From: Torymus aiolomorphi
Lineage: Eukaryota > Arthropoda > Insecta > Hymenoptera > Torymidae
NCBI GenBank assembly: GCA_036365515.1
Contig: CM070873.1
Coordinates: 179,690,104 to 179,754,103 of the forward strand
Length of the DNA stretch: 64,000 nt
Direction: 5' to 3'
Part shown: positions 22,669 through 34,006 of the stretch, in pieces
How the letters are laid out: each line of letters starts with the position of its first letter
Numbering within the stretch: the stretch's first letter is position 1
The notes under the pieces: model-generated
The model's database searches: none
The model's input: the letters and a program-made list of their open reading frames with translations, nothing else
Told to the model about the DNA's origin: nothing
Translations under genes and position numbers: made by a program

Positions 22669-23825
22669 TTATTGGGGGTAATGGCAGCAGACGGAACGTA
22701 CTTGGGGTTTCCTTTCCTTCTTTTCTGCGTTAGTCTTATCATCAGCTTTACACTTTAAAACCATAATTTTAATCCGAGGCAGCTGTTCATTGATATCCTC
22801 TTCGGTGGGAGAATCGGCTGGGTTCCGTGATAACGCGTCCGCGTTACAGTTCAATTTTCCGGGTTTATATTTAAATGTGTATTCATACCCGGTGAATTTG
22901 AACATCCAGCGCATCAATCGTTGCCCCAGATCTTTCCGACTATGCATCCAATTGAGTGGTTCATGATCGGCCACTAAGGTGAATTTTCGGCCTAGAAGGT
23001 AGGGTCTAAATTGATTAAGCGCGTAGAGGACTGCGAGGCATTCCTTTTCTGTAGTGCTGTAGTTGCACTCGGCTTTGTTAAGCGTTCGGGAGAGATACCA
23101 CACAGGATGATCGAAATTTTCCTTTTCTTGACTCAACACGGCCCCTATGGCACCATCCGAGGCATCGGTTGTTAAGGTGAAGGGTTTATCGAAGTCGGAA
23201 AACAATAGGATAGGATCCCTACATAGACATTCTTTGAGGCACTTGAACGCAGTTTCTTGGGGTTCGTCCCAATGGAATTCTCGGTCCTTCTTTTGTAGTT
23301 CATATAGCAGTTTCACTATCTTGGCATAGTCTTTTATGAATCGCCGATAATACCCTGTGAGGCCCAGGAATTCTCTAACATTCCTCACTCCTTTAGGTCG
23401 AGGGAAATTTTTAACAGCTTTGATTTTCTCTGGATCAGGTTCAACGCCCCGCTCGCTGACAATATGACCTAAGAAGGCGACCTGCTTCCTGAGGAAATGG
23501 ACTTTTTCCGATTGTAATACCAAATTAGTTTCAGCTAAGCGGGCGAATAACTTGCGCACTCGCCGGTCATGTTCTTTCAGAGAAATAGCATGGATGATGA
23601 CATCGTCCATGTATACTAACATCTCTTCGCATTCCAGACCTCGCTTGAGATGATTCATCATCCTCTGGAAAGTTGCCGGAGCATTCTTCAATCCCATAGG
23701 CATGCGATTAAACTCATAGTGTCCCGCCGGAGTGGAGAAAGCTGTCTTCCATTTGTCTTCCGGCGCCATCTTGATTTGGTGGAATCCCGAGGCCAAGTCG
23801 AATACGGTGAAATGTATGGCTCCTC
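22669..23825 (-). pseudogene. Gypsy-like RT catalytic core and RNase H
   Basis: RT palm with ASGFHQIKMAPEDKWKTAF, FNRMPMGLKNAPATFQRMM and the catalytic box LVYMDDVIIH. Then the thumb (FLGHIVSERGVEPDPEKIKAV, FLGLTGYYRRFIKDY) and a Ty3-type RNase H (FTLTTDASDGAIGAVLSQ, TEKECLAVLYALNQFRPYLLG, VADHEPLNWM). All catalytic residues are kept. The frame is joined by frameshift to the previous part near 23811, and ends in another frameshift near 22690 before the linker. Confidence 0.92.
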
Positions 23826-24304
23826 CTAACTGATCGAGGATGTCAGCGATGTTGGGTAGGCGTCTCTAACAGTTCGTTGGTTCAGATCGCGGAAGTCAAC
23901 CACCATCCTCCATCTTGGATTTCCCTCGGAGTCAGCCCTCTTGGGGATGATCCAAATCGGAGAGTTGCTTGGACTGGTCGAGGGTTCAATAACTCCGTCC
24001 TTAAGTTTCTTATCTATATCCCTCTGAATGAACTCTTTATGGATCGTAGGATGACGGTACTGCTTTGCATTCACTGGCAGGTTAGGTTCAGTGGGTATAT
24101 AGTGTTCCACCAAATCGGTGCACGGTAAGGCGTCTCCGGGCAAAAGGGACACTTGAGGAAAATCGGTGATCAACTTGTCCACACTAGCTCTTTCTTCGGG
24201 ATTTAGGTGATCCGCCGAAATGAGTGTCTTTAGCTGTTGAATTGTTTCAGCCGTGTCCAGAATAGGGTTATTCGAACTAACTTCTATTTCGTCCCCTGAG
24301 CCTG
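23826..24304 (-). pseudogene. Gypsy-like RT, N-terminal part
   Basis: Resumes Pol on the far side of the BEL insertion. Contains the pre-RT linker and RT fingers: HYIPTEPNLPVNAKQYR, DGVIEPSTSPSNSPIWIIPK, and RWRMVVDFRDLN. The frame breaks near 23811-23826, where the next RT motif continues in another frame. The apparent upstream extension to 24587 is antisense BEL LTR and is not part of the gene. Confidence 0.88.
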
Positions 24305-25279
24305 TGTTTGGGAATTCAATAATTTGAATTCCCGCGGTTACACTCAGCTCGGCACGACTCACGGCGCTGCCACGGCGCGGCAGCACCTCGCGGCCTCCCG
24401 GCGGAACAGCCGGGACGCTACACTGATTCACAAGGTGAATTCGCGCTGTTTCGGTCTCTCTCGCTCTCTCACATACAAATGTGAGAGAGATTGTGATTTG
24501 ATTCGCGAAGTGAATCGTGAAGGCCAAGAAGACGGAAACGTTCAAGGCCTCGCTCTCTTTTTTCTTCAGCCGTGCCACGAGGAGCATCTCTCACCACTGC
24601 GCACCTGAAAATCTCATCGGTATACCTCAACGGATTTCACTGGCTCAAATCTACACTGATCAACTCACCACAGGTTCTACTCAATCTCTCACTGGAAACT
24701 CGCATCACCCTTCACTCACGCAATACTCAAGGTGCAAGGACGATTAGTACAATCGACTCTATTGCAAGGTAAAATCTCTCACAATACTAGAGGTTATGTT
24801 GCCAACCACGTGTTGGCACCGGCGGCAAGTGTTACAGTGAACATGTGAATTAGAAAAACTCAAGGCAGCAATTCAATTATAATTGTTTGCCATTGCTCAT
24901 TTCACAGCTTCATTGTGTGTGAGCACAGGAGGGAGTGTCAGGAAATACTCAAGCGACTATCAAAGGACAATCTCACTTCAGTTGCAGACAGACTCAAAAC
25001 TCACAGGTTGGTTGTCTCTAGTAAGAGATTACTACTCCATTATTAATGTGCACTCATAGTTTGGAATTGCGGACACACTACTCAAATACAATCATTAACC
25101 TCAGTGTAATTTAAACTCCTTTTTCAATTTATGTGAAATTATAAACAAAATTTGTAATTTATTTAAGAAGTGACTTTGTGAATATAGTTTCTATTTTCAA
25201 TGTACTTCTGTGTGTGACTTAAATTTATTTTAACACCCGCAGCATGTTTACTCATATATAATTAAGGCTTACTCAAACA
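24305..25279 (+). repeat. BEL/Pao 5' LTR
   Basis: 975 bp with near-perfect match to 30789-31763; substitutions noticed near 24345 and 24669. It begins with a palindrome-like GGAATTCAATAATTTGAATTCC. ORFs read in either direction inside both LTRs are repeat artefacts. Confidence 0.95.
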
Positions 25280-25282
25280 TTT

Positions 25283-25301
25283 TGGTCCTTCGAGCCGGAT
25301 T
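25283..25301 (+). promoter_or_regulatory. BEL/Pao primer-binding site, tRNA-Tyr type
   Basis: TGGTCCTTCGAGCCGGATT lies three bases inside the 5' LTR. It is the complement of the 3' 19 bases, including CCA, of insect tRNA-Tyr as I remember it. A search against tRNA sets would confirm. Confidence 0.75.
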
Positions 25302-25327
25302 TACATGCTGTGGTGTGACTCGAGCCA

Positions 25328-26830
25328 GTGAATAAATACTCATTAAGGAAATTCTCACAGGTTATCATCATGGCACACTCAAACAAGGATGAACTCAAGG
25401 AACTGGAACAAGCAGGCGCTGTCGATGCTGAAAAGGAGGATGTCATCGGGGCAGCGAAGCGGACTGGCAGCCGCCAACTCAATGTGCCTGGACTCACCAT
25501 TGTTGACACTCAAACAAAAACTCGCTCCAAGTCTCCAGGTTCAATTCCAGCTTCATTCCTGTGTAAGGTTAATTCTCAATACCTGCGGCTTGATTCACTG
25601 GAGAGGATCACCGCCTATATACGGATTAGGAAGGAAACTGCTACGCTTCCAGTGATTATGGCTTGGAAGCAGGATGCTGAGGAGCTGTACGCATTGTACA
25701 AACAGGACCATGCTGTGATAGAAGCAAGTTGTCCAGCAGCTTTCACCGACAATGACTATTTTAAGGCTGAGTTTCATAAGTCGGTCCATGAAACGTATCA
25801 TACTATTGTGTTTGAAGTCAGCAATTTGGAGGAAGCCTGGAAGTCAAACCATCAAGTGACACAGCCATTAACCGGACAAACTCAGAACACTCATTTAAGC
25901 AAGCTGCCAGAGATCAAGTTGCCAACCTTCAGCGGAGCATATACTGAGTGGCCTTCATATAAGGAAATGTTCACGGGATTAATTCTGAATCGGCCTGGAC
26001 TCAAAAACTATGAGAAGCTACACTACCTGCGCAGCTCTCTCAGCGGAACACCACTCACAATCATACAAGGATTTTCACTCAACGATGAGTCTCTCACACC
26101 AGCATGGGCTACATTAGTGACGAGGTTTGAGAATAAACGAGTCCTATTGAATGATCAGCTTGACCATCTACTCGAGTTGAATGCTGTTACGTCAAAGAAC
26201 CCGGCCACACTCAACACCTTGATTTCGGAGATGTCAAAAATTAGGAAATCCCTCAATCTGTTGGTACCACAAGAGCAGCTAGGAGACTGCATACTGGCTC
26301 ATCGCCTGTCAAAGCTCATTGACAGGCCAACTCGAGAAGCATGGGAGACTTCTCGAGTTTCCATCACGGAGCTGCCAACATTTGAGGAATTTGAGTCCTT
26401 CCTGATCGCACGGGTGCGTGCATTGGAAATTGCAGCTGACTCACCAGCATCCACTCAAAAACCGGCCAACACTCAAACCTCAAAGACGTCAAGGAGTCTT
26501 CACGTCACTAGTCCAACTCAACCACGGCAAGACTCACATAAGGTGACACACTCAACTCGGATTTCTCAACATCCATGCACTTATTGTGGTGAGCCGCATT
26601 TTATTGTGGCTTGTCAACAGTTCAAATTGCTCAATGAACAACAACGGAGAAAATTTGTCATGGAAAAGCCGCTGTGCTATAACTGCCTCGGTCTGCACTC
26701 AGCTAAGAACTGCAAGTCACAATATAAGTGCAGGCACTGCAATGGAAATCATCACACCATGATTCATGTGCCAAGAGACCCTGAAAGGAAAACTCAAACC
26801 AACTCAGCATCCGGATCAACTCAAAATTAG
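25328..26830 (+). CDS. gag: BEL/Pao Gag
   Basis: 500-residue frame. The likelier start is the ATG at 25370 (MAHSNKDELKELEQAG); the ATG at 25328 adds 14 residues. Residues ~150-400 match the BEL/Pao Gag domain (KLPEIKLPTFSGAYTEWPSYKEMF, LHYLRSSLSGTPLTIIQGF, LSKLIDRPTREAWE). Three Cys/His clusters follow at ~420-485: CTYCGEPHFIVAC, CYNCLGLHSAKNC and CRHCNGNHHTMIH, the BEL pattern. The frame ends in TAG at 26828-26830 and the pol frame continues in the same phase. Stop-codon readthrough or a simple nonsense mutation are both possible. Confidence 0.9.
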   Translation: MNKYSLRKFSQVIIMAHSNKDELKELEQAGAVDAEKEDVIGAAKRTGSRQLNVPGLTIVDTQTKTRSKSPGSIPASFLCKVNSQYLRLDSLERITAYIRIRKETATLPVIMAWKQDAEELYALYKQDHAVIEASCPAAFTDNDYFKAEFHKSVHETYHTIVFEVSNLEEAWKSNHQVTQPLTGQTQNTHLSKLPEIKLPTFSGAYTEWPSYKEMFTGLILNRPGLKNYEKLHYLRSSLSGTPLTIIQGFSLNDESLTPAWATLVTRFENKRVLLNDQLDHLLELNAVTSKNPATLNTLISEMSKIRKSLNLLVPQEQLGDCILAHRLSKLIDRPTREAWETSRVSITELPTFEEFESFLIARVRALEIAADSPASTQKPANTQTSKTSRSLHVTSPTQPRQDSHKVTHSTRISQHPCTYCGEPHFIVACQQFKLLNEQQRRKFVMEKPLCYNCLGLHSAKNCKSQYKCRHCNGNHHTMIHVPRDPERKTQTNSASGSTQN

Positions 26831-29152
26831 GACAACGGCGCAACCATCTCACAACACGGTCAAACTCAACATGATTACTCAACTTCTCAACTCACTTTAC
26901 TTGCAACTGCATTGGCATGGTACGACTCACCGGTGACATCTCATCAACTCAGAATACTCATTGATTCAGGCTCGGAAATCTCACTCATCTCCAAGGACAC
27001 TGTGGACTTACTCAAAATTAAACGGCAACACTCAACTATACCAATTCTTGGAGTTGGCGGCACGCACTCAACTCAAACTCACGGAAAGGCTCAACTCACC
27101 TTACGCACCATCTACAAAAATCTCAACATTCGGATCACAGCTCACATTATACGCCAAGTCTCAACGCTATTACCATCTGAAGAATGTGAGCAACGTCAGT
27201 GGCGACATACAGAGAAACTCAACTTGGCAGATCCGACCTTTTGGAAACCTCAACCAGTAGATGTACTTATCGGAGCGGACTATTACGGCCAAATTATCAA
27301 ACCTAATCTCATCAGGGGAAGTGTGATTGAACCGGTCGCACAATTATCAATTTTTGGCTGGCTGCTAATAGGCCCATCAAACTCAGCTGTGCAACACAAG
27401 GTAGTACATCATACAACGGCCCCACTCAACACTGAAGACTTGCAGGAACTACTCACCCGCTTTTGGGTTCAAGAAGAGCCACCATCAACGTCTGCAGTCA
27501 AACTCAACAAGGAAGACGCATTGTGTGAACAACACTTTGCTGAGACTCATACGAGAGATACTCAGGGACGATACCAAGTCAGATTACCTCTCACAGAATC
27601 CGCAGACGTACTCGGAAACTCATTCGGAAAAGCTCAAGCGTGCCTCAAGAGAATACTCATAAAATGCAATCAAAACAGCATCTACAAGGAAAGGTACTAC
27701 TCGTTCATGGATGAATACTGCAAATTGGGCCATATGGTGCGGATCCCTCAACAGGACATATCTGCCAAACCATCTTACTATCTTCCTCACCATGGAGTAT
27801 TACGAGAAGATAGTTTAACGACAAAACTCAGAGCAGTTTTCAATGGTTCAGCACTCACAACAACTGGAAAATCACTCAATGACATCATGCATACTGGACC
27901 TAACCTCTCACCTAATATTGTGGATGTTCTCATCTGGATTCGAACTCAACCATTTGTCTTCTCAACTGACGTTACAAAAATGTACCGTCAGATCAAGGTT
28001 CACCCTCAAGATTGGAATCTACAACGCATTTTATGGGTAGATGAAACGGGTCAACTTACTCACTTCCATTTGACTACAGTCACCTATGGAACACGAGCAG
28101 CCCCTTATTTAGCAATTCGGACTCTTCTTCAGCTGGTAAAGGATGAAGGAGACAAATATCCACTTGCCATTGACTCACTTCTATTTGGAAGGTATGTGGA
28201 TGACATCTTCGGTGGAGCTGCATCAACGGAACTTCTCATTGAAAAGGCCAAGCAGTTAACCGCACTATGCAAGGCAGGCGGTTTTCCATTGGCAAAATGG
28301 AACTCAAACTCATCTGGCTTCCTCAAGGAATTTCTTAAAGAGCCAACAGCTGAAGAAGCTGTGCTTTTAGATGATTGCGCTACAAATATACTCGGGATGA
28401 AATGGCTCCCACACTCGGACAAACTCACCTTCAGAACAACTCTGCCACCTCTTCAGGAAATGATAACAAAGCGGATTATACTTTCTGAAGTATCTCAACT
28501 ATACGATCCCATTGGAATTATCTCACCGGTTGTAATCACATCAAAAATCCTCCTGCAAGAACTGTGGCTCCTCAAGCTGTCTTGGGACGAATCTCTGCCA
28601 AACTCAATCGTGAAGAAATGGCTGCACATCCGAGAAGATCTCACTCACCTGAAGACAATCGCCTTACCCAGGTGGTTAGGAATTCAGGAAAACTCAATTG
28701 TAGAACTTCATGGCTTCTCGGATGCTTCACAACAAGCAATGGCTGCAGTTCTCTACATTAAATCTACAACACCAAACTCTCACTCAACATCATCAGTTCT
28801 AATCTCCAAAACAAAGGTGGCACCACTCAAGCGACTGTCAATCCCACGATTGAAATTGGGAGCGGCAGTACTACTCACTAAGCTGGCAAAACATGTTTTG
28901 GACTACTCACGATTGCCAATCTCACACATACATTTATGGACAGACGCAAAGGTAGCACTCACATGGATACGCTCACACCCCTCAAAATGGAAGGACTTTG
29001 TTGGAAATAGAGTTGCTTTAATTCAAGAACTCATTCCAACAGCACAATGGAGACATGTGCCTGGAGCAGATAATCCAGCGGAATGTGCCTCGCGCGGCTT
29101 ACTCACTTCACAACTCAGAGAGCATCACTTATGGTGGCATGGACCAAGTTGA
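26831..29152 (+). pseudogene. BEL/Pao protease-RT-RNase H
   Basis: In phase with gag after the TAG; first ATG at 26912. Order: aspartic protease ILIDSGSEISLIS, then LIGADYYGQI, the BEL peptidase/RT linker, and RT with LRAVFNGSA, TDVTKMYRQIKVH, and catalytic GRYVDDIFGGA. RNase H follows with HGFSDASQQAMAAVLY and SRIPRLKLGA-like and WRHVPGADNPAECASRG segments. All catalytic motifs are intact. It stops at TGA 29150-29152 inside the tract that normally leads to integrase, at a position where the family usually has an aromatic residue. That makes a point nonsense mutation likely. Confidence 0.9.
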
Positions 29153-30759
29153 CTCTGCCAGGAAGAATCAGCTTGGCCTTCTCAAGCATCCTCTATCCAA
29201 GAAACCAATCTTCCAGAAATGAGGGCTAAGGTCACACTCACCGCAGCCAAGTCAAACTCAAGCAAATTGTGGGACATCATCGATTATTACTCATCACTCA
29301 CTCAACTCATAAGAATGGAACTGGATGGGTAATGCTCGCATGTGATAGATTCAAGGCAAAAGGAAAAACTCACCATGAATCGAAACTCACAACTGATCTA
29401 CTCATTCAGACAAAACTCTTCTGGGTCAAGAAAATTCAGCAGGTTCATTTTCACTCAGAACTCATTATGCTGAAAAATTCTCAAGTCCCAAGAAATCATG
29501 TTTTCAACCGACTGACTGCCTACATTGACTCAATAGGAATTGTTCGAGTAGGAGGGCGGCTTCAAAAAACTCAACTCGATCATCACTCAAAACACCCAGC
29601 AATATTACCACGGAGCAGTCAACTCACCACACTGATCATTCGGAACGCTCACCTCTCAACGTTACACGGTGGCGCTCAACTCACTTTGGCACACACTCGG
29701 CAGGAATTTTGGATAATCGGAGGCAGAGCACCGGTCAAGTCACATATCTTAAAGTGTGTGACTTGTGCAAGGTATCGGGCTCAACGGGCTCAGCAACTCA
29801 TGGGGCAATTACCCATGGCCAGGGTCACCCCATCACCACGTTTCACTCACACTGGGATCGATTACGCCGGGCCAATCACCATTAACTCATGGAAAGGTCG
29901 CGGATCCAAAACATACAAGGGCTGGATTTGTATCTTTGTGTGCTTCTCAACGTCAGCTGTTCATCTAGAACGGGTCAGTGACTACTCAACGGACGGATTC
30001 TTAGCGGCATACAGACGGTTCACCTCAAGGAGAGGGATACCCTCCAAACTATACTCAGACTGTGGAACGAACTTCATCGGAGCAGCAAGGGAACTGAAGA
30101 CTCTATTTTCTCAACACCAACATGAAAACTCAATCTTGTACAACTCACTAGCGAACGAGGGAACCCAATGGATATTCAACCCACCTGCTGCACCTCATAT
30201 GGGAGGCAAGTGGGAAGCAGTAGTGAAATCAGTCAAATTTCACCTGCGACGGACCATTGGGGACACTGAACTCACCTTTAAAGCTTCAGCTACCTTGCTC
30301 ACTCAAATAGAAGCATTACTCAACTCAAGGCCGCTAGAACCACTCAGTGAAGACCCAGAAGACATAAATGCACTCACACCCGGACACTTTCTCATCGGCA
30401 AGGCATTGAACTCAGTGCCTGAACCAAGCTTACTCACCTTCAAGGAATCAAGGCTTTCTAAATGGCAACTCATTCAACGGATCACTCAGCAATTTTGGAA
30501 GCATTGGTCAACCCAATACCTTCAACGGCTTCAATCAATTTCAAAATGGCATCATCCCTCTCATGAGATAAAAGTGGGTTCCATGGTACTACTCACGGAT
30601 GAACACTCACCCCCAAGCAAATGGCCACTCGCAAGAGTCACTCAACTTCACCCTGGAACTGACAATCTCACCAGAGTTGTAACAATAAAGACGGCCACCA
30701 CTCAACTCACCCGCCCAATTGCAAAACTCGCCATCTTGCCAGTGCCAATCGGAAATTAA
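29153..30759 (+). pseudogene. BEL/Pao integrase
   Basis: Continues Pol after the TGA. The phase changes by a frameshift near 29315-29330. The main frame (29269-30759) has an HHCC zinc-binding region (HLSTLHGGAQLTLAHTRQEFWI ... CVTCARYRAQ) and integrase core motifs HTGIDYAGP, YSDCGTNFIGA and PHMGGKWEAVVKSVKF. It ends with the C-terminal domain typical of Pao integrases (DEHSPPSKWPLARVTQLHPG). It ends 29 bases before the 3' LTR. The ATG at 29269 is not a genuine start. Confidence 0.9.
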
Positions 30760-30788
30760 ATCAACCTGGCGGTTGATGGCGGGCGGAA

Positions 30789-31763
30789 TGTTTGGGAATT
30801 CAATAATTTGAATTCCCGCGGCTACACTCAGCTCGGCACGACTCACGGCGCTGCCACGGCGCGGCAGCACCTCGCGGCCTCCCGGCGGAACAGCCGGGAC
30901 GCTACACTGATTCACAAGGTGAATTCGCGCTGTTTCGGTCTCTCTCGCTCTCTCACATACAAATGTGAGAGAGATTGTGATTTGATTCGCGAAGTGAATC
31001 GTGAAGGCCAAGAAGACGGAAACGTTCAAGGCCTCGCTCTCTTTTTTCTTCAGCCGTGCCACGAGGAGCATCTCTCACCACTGCGCACCTGAAAATCTCA
31101 TCGGTATACCTCAACGGATTTCACTGGCTCAAATCTACACTGATCAACTCACCACAGGCTCTACTCAATCTCTCACTGGAAACTCGCATCACCCTTCACT
31201 CACGCAATACTCAAGGTGCAAGGACGATTAGTACAATCGACTCTATTGCAAGGTAAAATCTCTCACAATACTAGAGGTTATGTTGCCAACCACGTGTTGG
31301 CACCGGCGGCAAGTGTTACAGTGAACATGTGAATTAGAAAAACTCAAGGCAGCAATTCAATTATAATTGTTTGCCATTGCTCATTTCACAGCTTCATTGT
31401 GTGTGAGCACAGGAGGGAGTGTCAGGAAATACTCAAGCGACTATCAAAGGACAATCTCACTTCAGTTGCAGACAGACTCAAAACTCACAGGTTGGTTGTC
31501 TCTAGTAAGAGATTACTACTCCATTATTAATGTGCACTCATAGTTTGGAATTGCGGACACACTACTCAAATACAATCATTAACCTCAGTGTAATTTAAAC
31601 TCCTTTTTCAATTTATGTGAAATTATAAACAAAATTTGTAATTTATTTAAGAAGTGACTTTGTGAATATAGTTTCTATTTTCAATGTACTTCTGTGTGTG
31701 ACTTAAATTTATTTTAACACCCGCAGCATGTTTACTCATATATAATTAAGGCTTACTCAAACA
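30789..31763 (+). repeat. BEL/Pao 3' LTR
   Basis: 975 bp, same termini and length as the 5' LTR, directly after the purine-rich GATGGCGGGCGGAA. Confidence 0.95.
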
Positions 31764-32735
31764 GCCTGGTTCGAAATTGAGGGGTGCGAATTCACAAGGG
31801 ATGATCTCGCGGGGGTCAATTTCGATAGTGATGTCATCGTCTCGCGTATTTATAGCGAGCACCTGGCATCCTCCGTTATCGACACGTACTACTCCCTCTC
31901 CTACATAGACGTCATCATACCCAACGTCAACGCGAGGAAGGTATCTCTCCTCCACCCCTTTATTGATAACGTTAATTCGGATGACTTTACGTGATCTCTT
32001 GGGCATGATATATCGTATGGGAATGGGTTTTGTCGTGATTTCTTCAGGCGGGTTAATTTCTTCAACCTTCTCTGATTCGGTTGATTTTGGCAGGATTATT
32101 TCCCTATATGCATCACATAGGTTAACGGCAGGCCCAGGTGATGGTGTACTTTCGTGCAGGTCAACGAATGGGAGGGGATGCATCACATCTCCTCCTATCA
32201 TGAGCGCGTTGTAGTGATAGGAAATCACAGCTTGCTCTTGTTTCAGATAGTTCCTTCCTAAGACTTGGCTTATAGGGAAATTATCATACGTCACCAAGAA
32301 CGAGACCGGATTACCTCTGATGTTGAGTATAGTCGTGCCTAGGGTATTCACTGTTTGGTCACTAATCCCAATCAGAGGAATTGATTGAGTAGTGTCCACC
32401 AAGGCCCTTCGGTCCAGCGCACCGATCTTAAGAAGATTAACGGCCGCCCCATTATCGATCATGAAGATCAACCAAGGTCGCCGACCTTCAGGCACCTTGA
32501 CTCTTACCACCGTGGGGTCGTCTTCCCTCGGATTGTCTCTTCCAGTTGGGCTACAGGCACCAATTCGTACGAGGTTCCTTGGGTTCGAGTCATTAGGACT
32601 CGAGGCGAAGTCGTTGAGTTCTGTAGTCCGTTCTGGACACTCTGTTGCATTTGATTGTGTACGGCCGGACGAGACCCCGACGCTGACGTGTTGTTCGAGT
32701 TCGGGCTCGCCAGGGTTGATTGTGGGCGAGCCCAT
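31764..32735 (-). pseudogene. Gypsy-like protease and start of Pol, cut by BEL insertion
   Basis: Frame open from 32735, -1 to gag. A retropepsin-like domain lies near residues 85-190 (WLIFMIDNGAAVNLLK, then LGTTILNIRG and a final VLGRNYLKQ). The catalytic triad, normally D-T/S-G, reads D-N-G, which should impair activity unless this lineage tolerates it. Downstream is a linker toward RT. The coding sequence stops at the GCCTG target duplication where the BEL element begins; Pol continues at 24304 on the far side. There is no independent start, so it was probably made by frameshift from gag. Confidence 0.82.
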
Positions 32736-33844
32736 TGGGAGTTTAAAGGCGAAGAAGGCCCAGCGGTATTGGCGCTTAACTGTATTTGGCCGTTGTTATT
32801 TGTAGGTGGCGCTCCTGCAGGGGGAGCATTCGGATAATATAGCCGCGGGTCTTGGTAGCTTTCGAACCGCGGCGCACCTTGATTATATCCGCCTCGGCCT
32901 CGGGATCCTCGTCGAGGCGCATATCCTCCTCGATCTTGGAAAGATCCTCTGTCAGCATGGATGGGGTAGTAGGACAGACCACCTGAAAGGTCGTGCAGGT
33001 TAGTCACAAAGTAGCCAACGAATGGGATTTCGTTTGGTTCCGCGTATTCTGGTTCCGCTATTCCACTTGTCACCTCGACACACCCGACATATGCTGGGTT
33101 CACTCCATGCTGTTGTTGGGCCTGTTGTGATTGGTGGCCACTAGAAAAGTTCGAGTAGGATTGTGTAAAATTTCTCCCCTTGAGGTTTTGGGAGAGTTCC
33201 TGGTCTTCGTGGTAGCGATTAGAGTAAGCCGTCTGAGTTCGGCCGTCCGGGAGTATTCTAGAGCGAATGCGTGACTCGATGCGTACAGCTTCCTTATAAG
33301 CTGCATCTACATCTGCGGGGTGACACGCATCAACCCCATTACTTATGTGGGCGGGAAGTCCTCGGATGAATATGTCCACAGCGGCTTCTCTCATGGCAAC
33401 CATCATATCCCCCTTGAAGGCAGCGCCATTCTCTTCCTTTAAAGCACTTTCAGCTCCCATGAGAAGAATATTCAGTTTGTCTCGGAAGTCCCCGACCGAG
33501 TCTCCTTGGACCATTCTGAGGTCATTAAGCTGGGAGTTATAATACGAAAAATTCTTTCCGGGTGCAAATCGCTGTTTCAAATGTCTCACGAGGTCGTCTA
33601 TAGTGGTGAACGCGACTCCGTAGGTAGAGTTGCGTGCAGATCCCCTAAACCTCCCTAGCACCTTCTTTATAAACGATTCCCGTTGAGCTTCGGGAATGTC
33701 TGCGTCTGCATTTCGCACGTCCTGGATGAAGTCTTTCAGGGGAATATTCTTCCCGTCGAAAACAGGGATCGCTGCAATAGCGGCTTGCATGGCCATAGTA
33801 GTGGCCATGCTGATCATGAGGGCCGAATTGTCCTGATCTGGCAT
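32504..33844 (-). CDS. gag: Gypsy-like Gag
   Basis: 446 residues. Residues about 25-205 have a Ty3/Gypsy capsid pattern (IPVFDGKNIPLKDFIQDV, LVRHLKQRFAPGKNFSYYNSQL, GDSVGDFRDKL, DIFIRGLPAHI). The C-terminal third is low-complexity, with an RG-rich nucleic-acid-binding stretch (RGGYAPRRGSRGRGGYNQG) and Ser/Asn-rich tail. No CCHC zinc knuckle is present, as in several errantiviruses. The frame is uninterrupted. It overlaps the protease frame by 232 bases, and that frame is -1 relative to gag, as expected for -1 ribosomal frameshifting in this group. Confidence 0.85.
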   Translation of the reverse strand: MPDQDNSALMISMATTMAMQAAIAAIPVFDGKNIPLKDFIQDVRNADADIPEAQRESFIKKVLGRFRGSARNSTYGVAFTTIDDLVRHLKQRFAPGKNFSYYNSQLNDLRMVQGDSVGDFRDKLNILLMGAESALKEENGAAFKGDMMVAMREAAVDIFIRGLPAHISNGVDACHPADVDAAYKEAVRIESRIRSRILPDGRTQTAYSNRYHEDQELSQNLKGRNFTQSYSNFSSGHQSQQAQQQHGVNPAYVGCVEVTSGIAEPEYAEPNEIPFVGYFVTNLHDLSGGLSYYPIHADRGSFQDRGGYAPRRGSRGRGGYNQGAPRFESYQDPRLYYPNAPPAGAPPTNNNGQIQLSANTAGPSSPLNSQWARPQSTLASPNSNNTSASGSRPAVHNQMQQSVQNGLQNSTTSPRVLMTRTQGTSYELVPVAQLEETIRGKTTPRW

Positions 33845-34006
33845 GGTGGTGGCAAACTCTTACAACGCTGGCGACGATGACGAGAAGGAAAGGATGGAGA
33901 GCACAGAATCCGACCTTATCCCCTTATTTACAGCAAAACGAATGTATGCAGCAGCGAGAATTAACAGGAATGACAATGGAACGATCGAACAACTGGGACA
34001 ACCAAA

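Larger units (their letters stand above)
24305..31763 (+). mobile_element. BEL/Pao LTR retrotransposon
   Basis: Complete plus-strand element inserted in the Gypsy-like pol gene. Target duplication GCCTG (24300-24304, 31764-31768). LTRs are 975 bp each, TGTTTGGG...CAAACA, with only about two differences seen. Gag with unusual zinc knuckles, then protease, RT, RNase H and integrase in BEL/Pao order. A polypurine tract (GGCGGGCGGAA region, ending 30788) precedes the 3' LTR. LTR identity makes it the youngest insertion here, yet its coding frame has two stops and a frameshift. Confidence 0.95.

Noticed and set aside
24324..24772. ORFs in both BEL LTRs (also 30808-31256) and their antisense frames
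   Set aside because: They are copies of LTR sequence with no protein motif; duplication explains their conservation.
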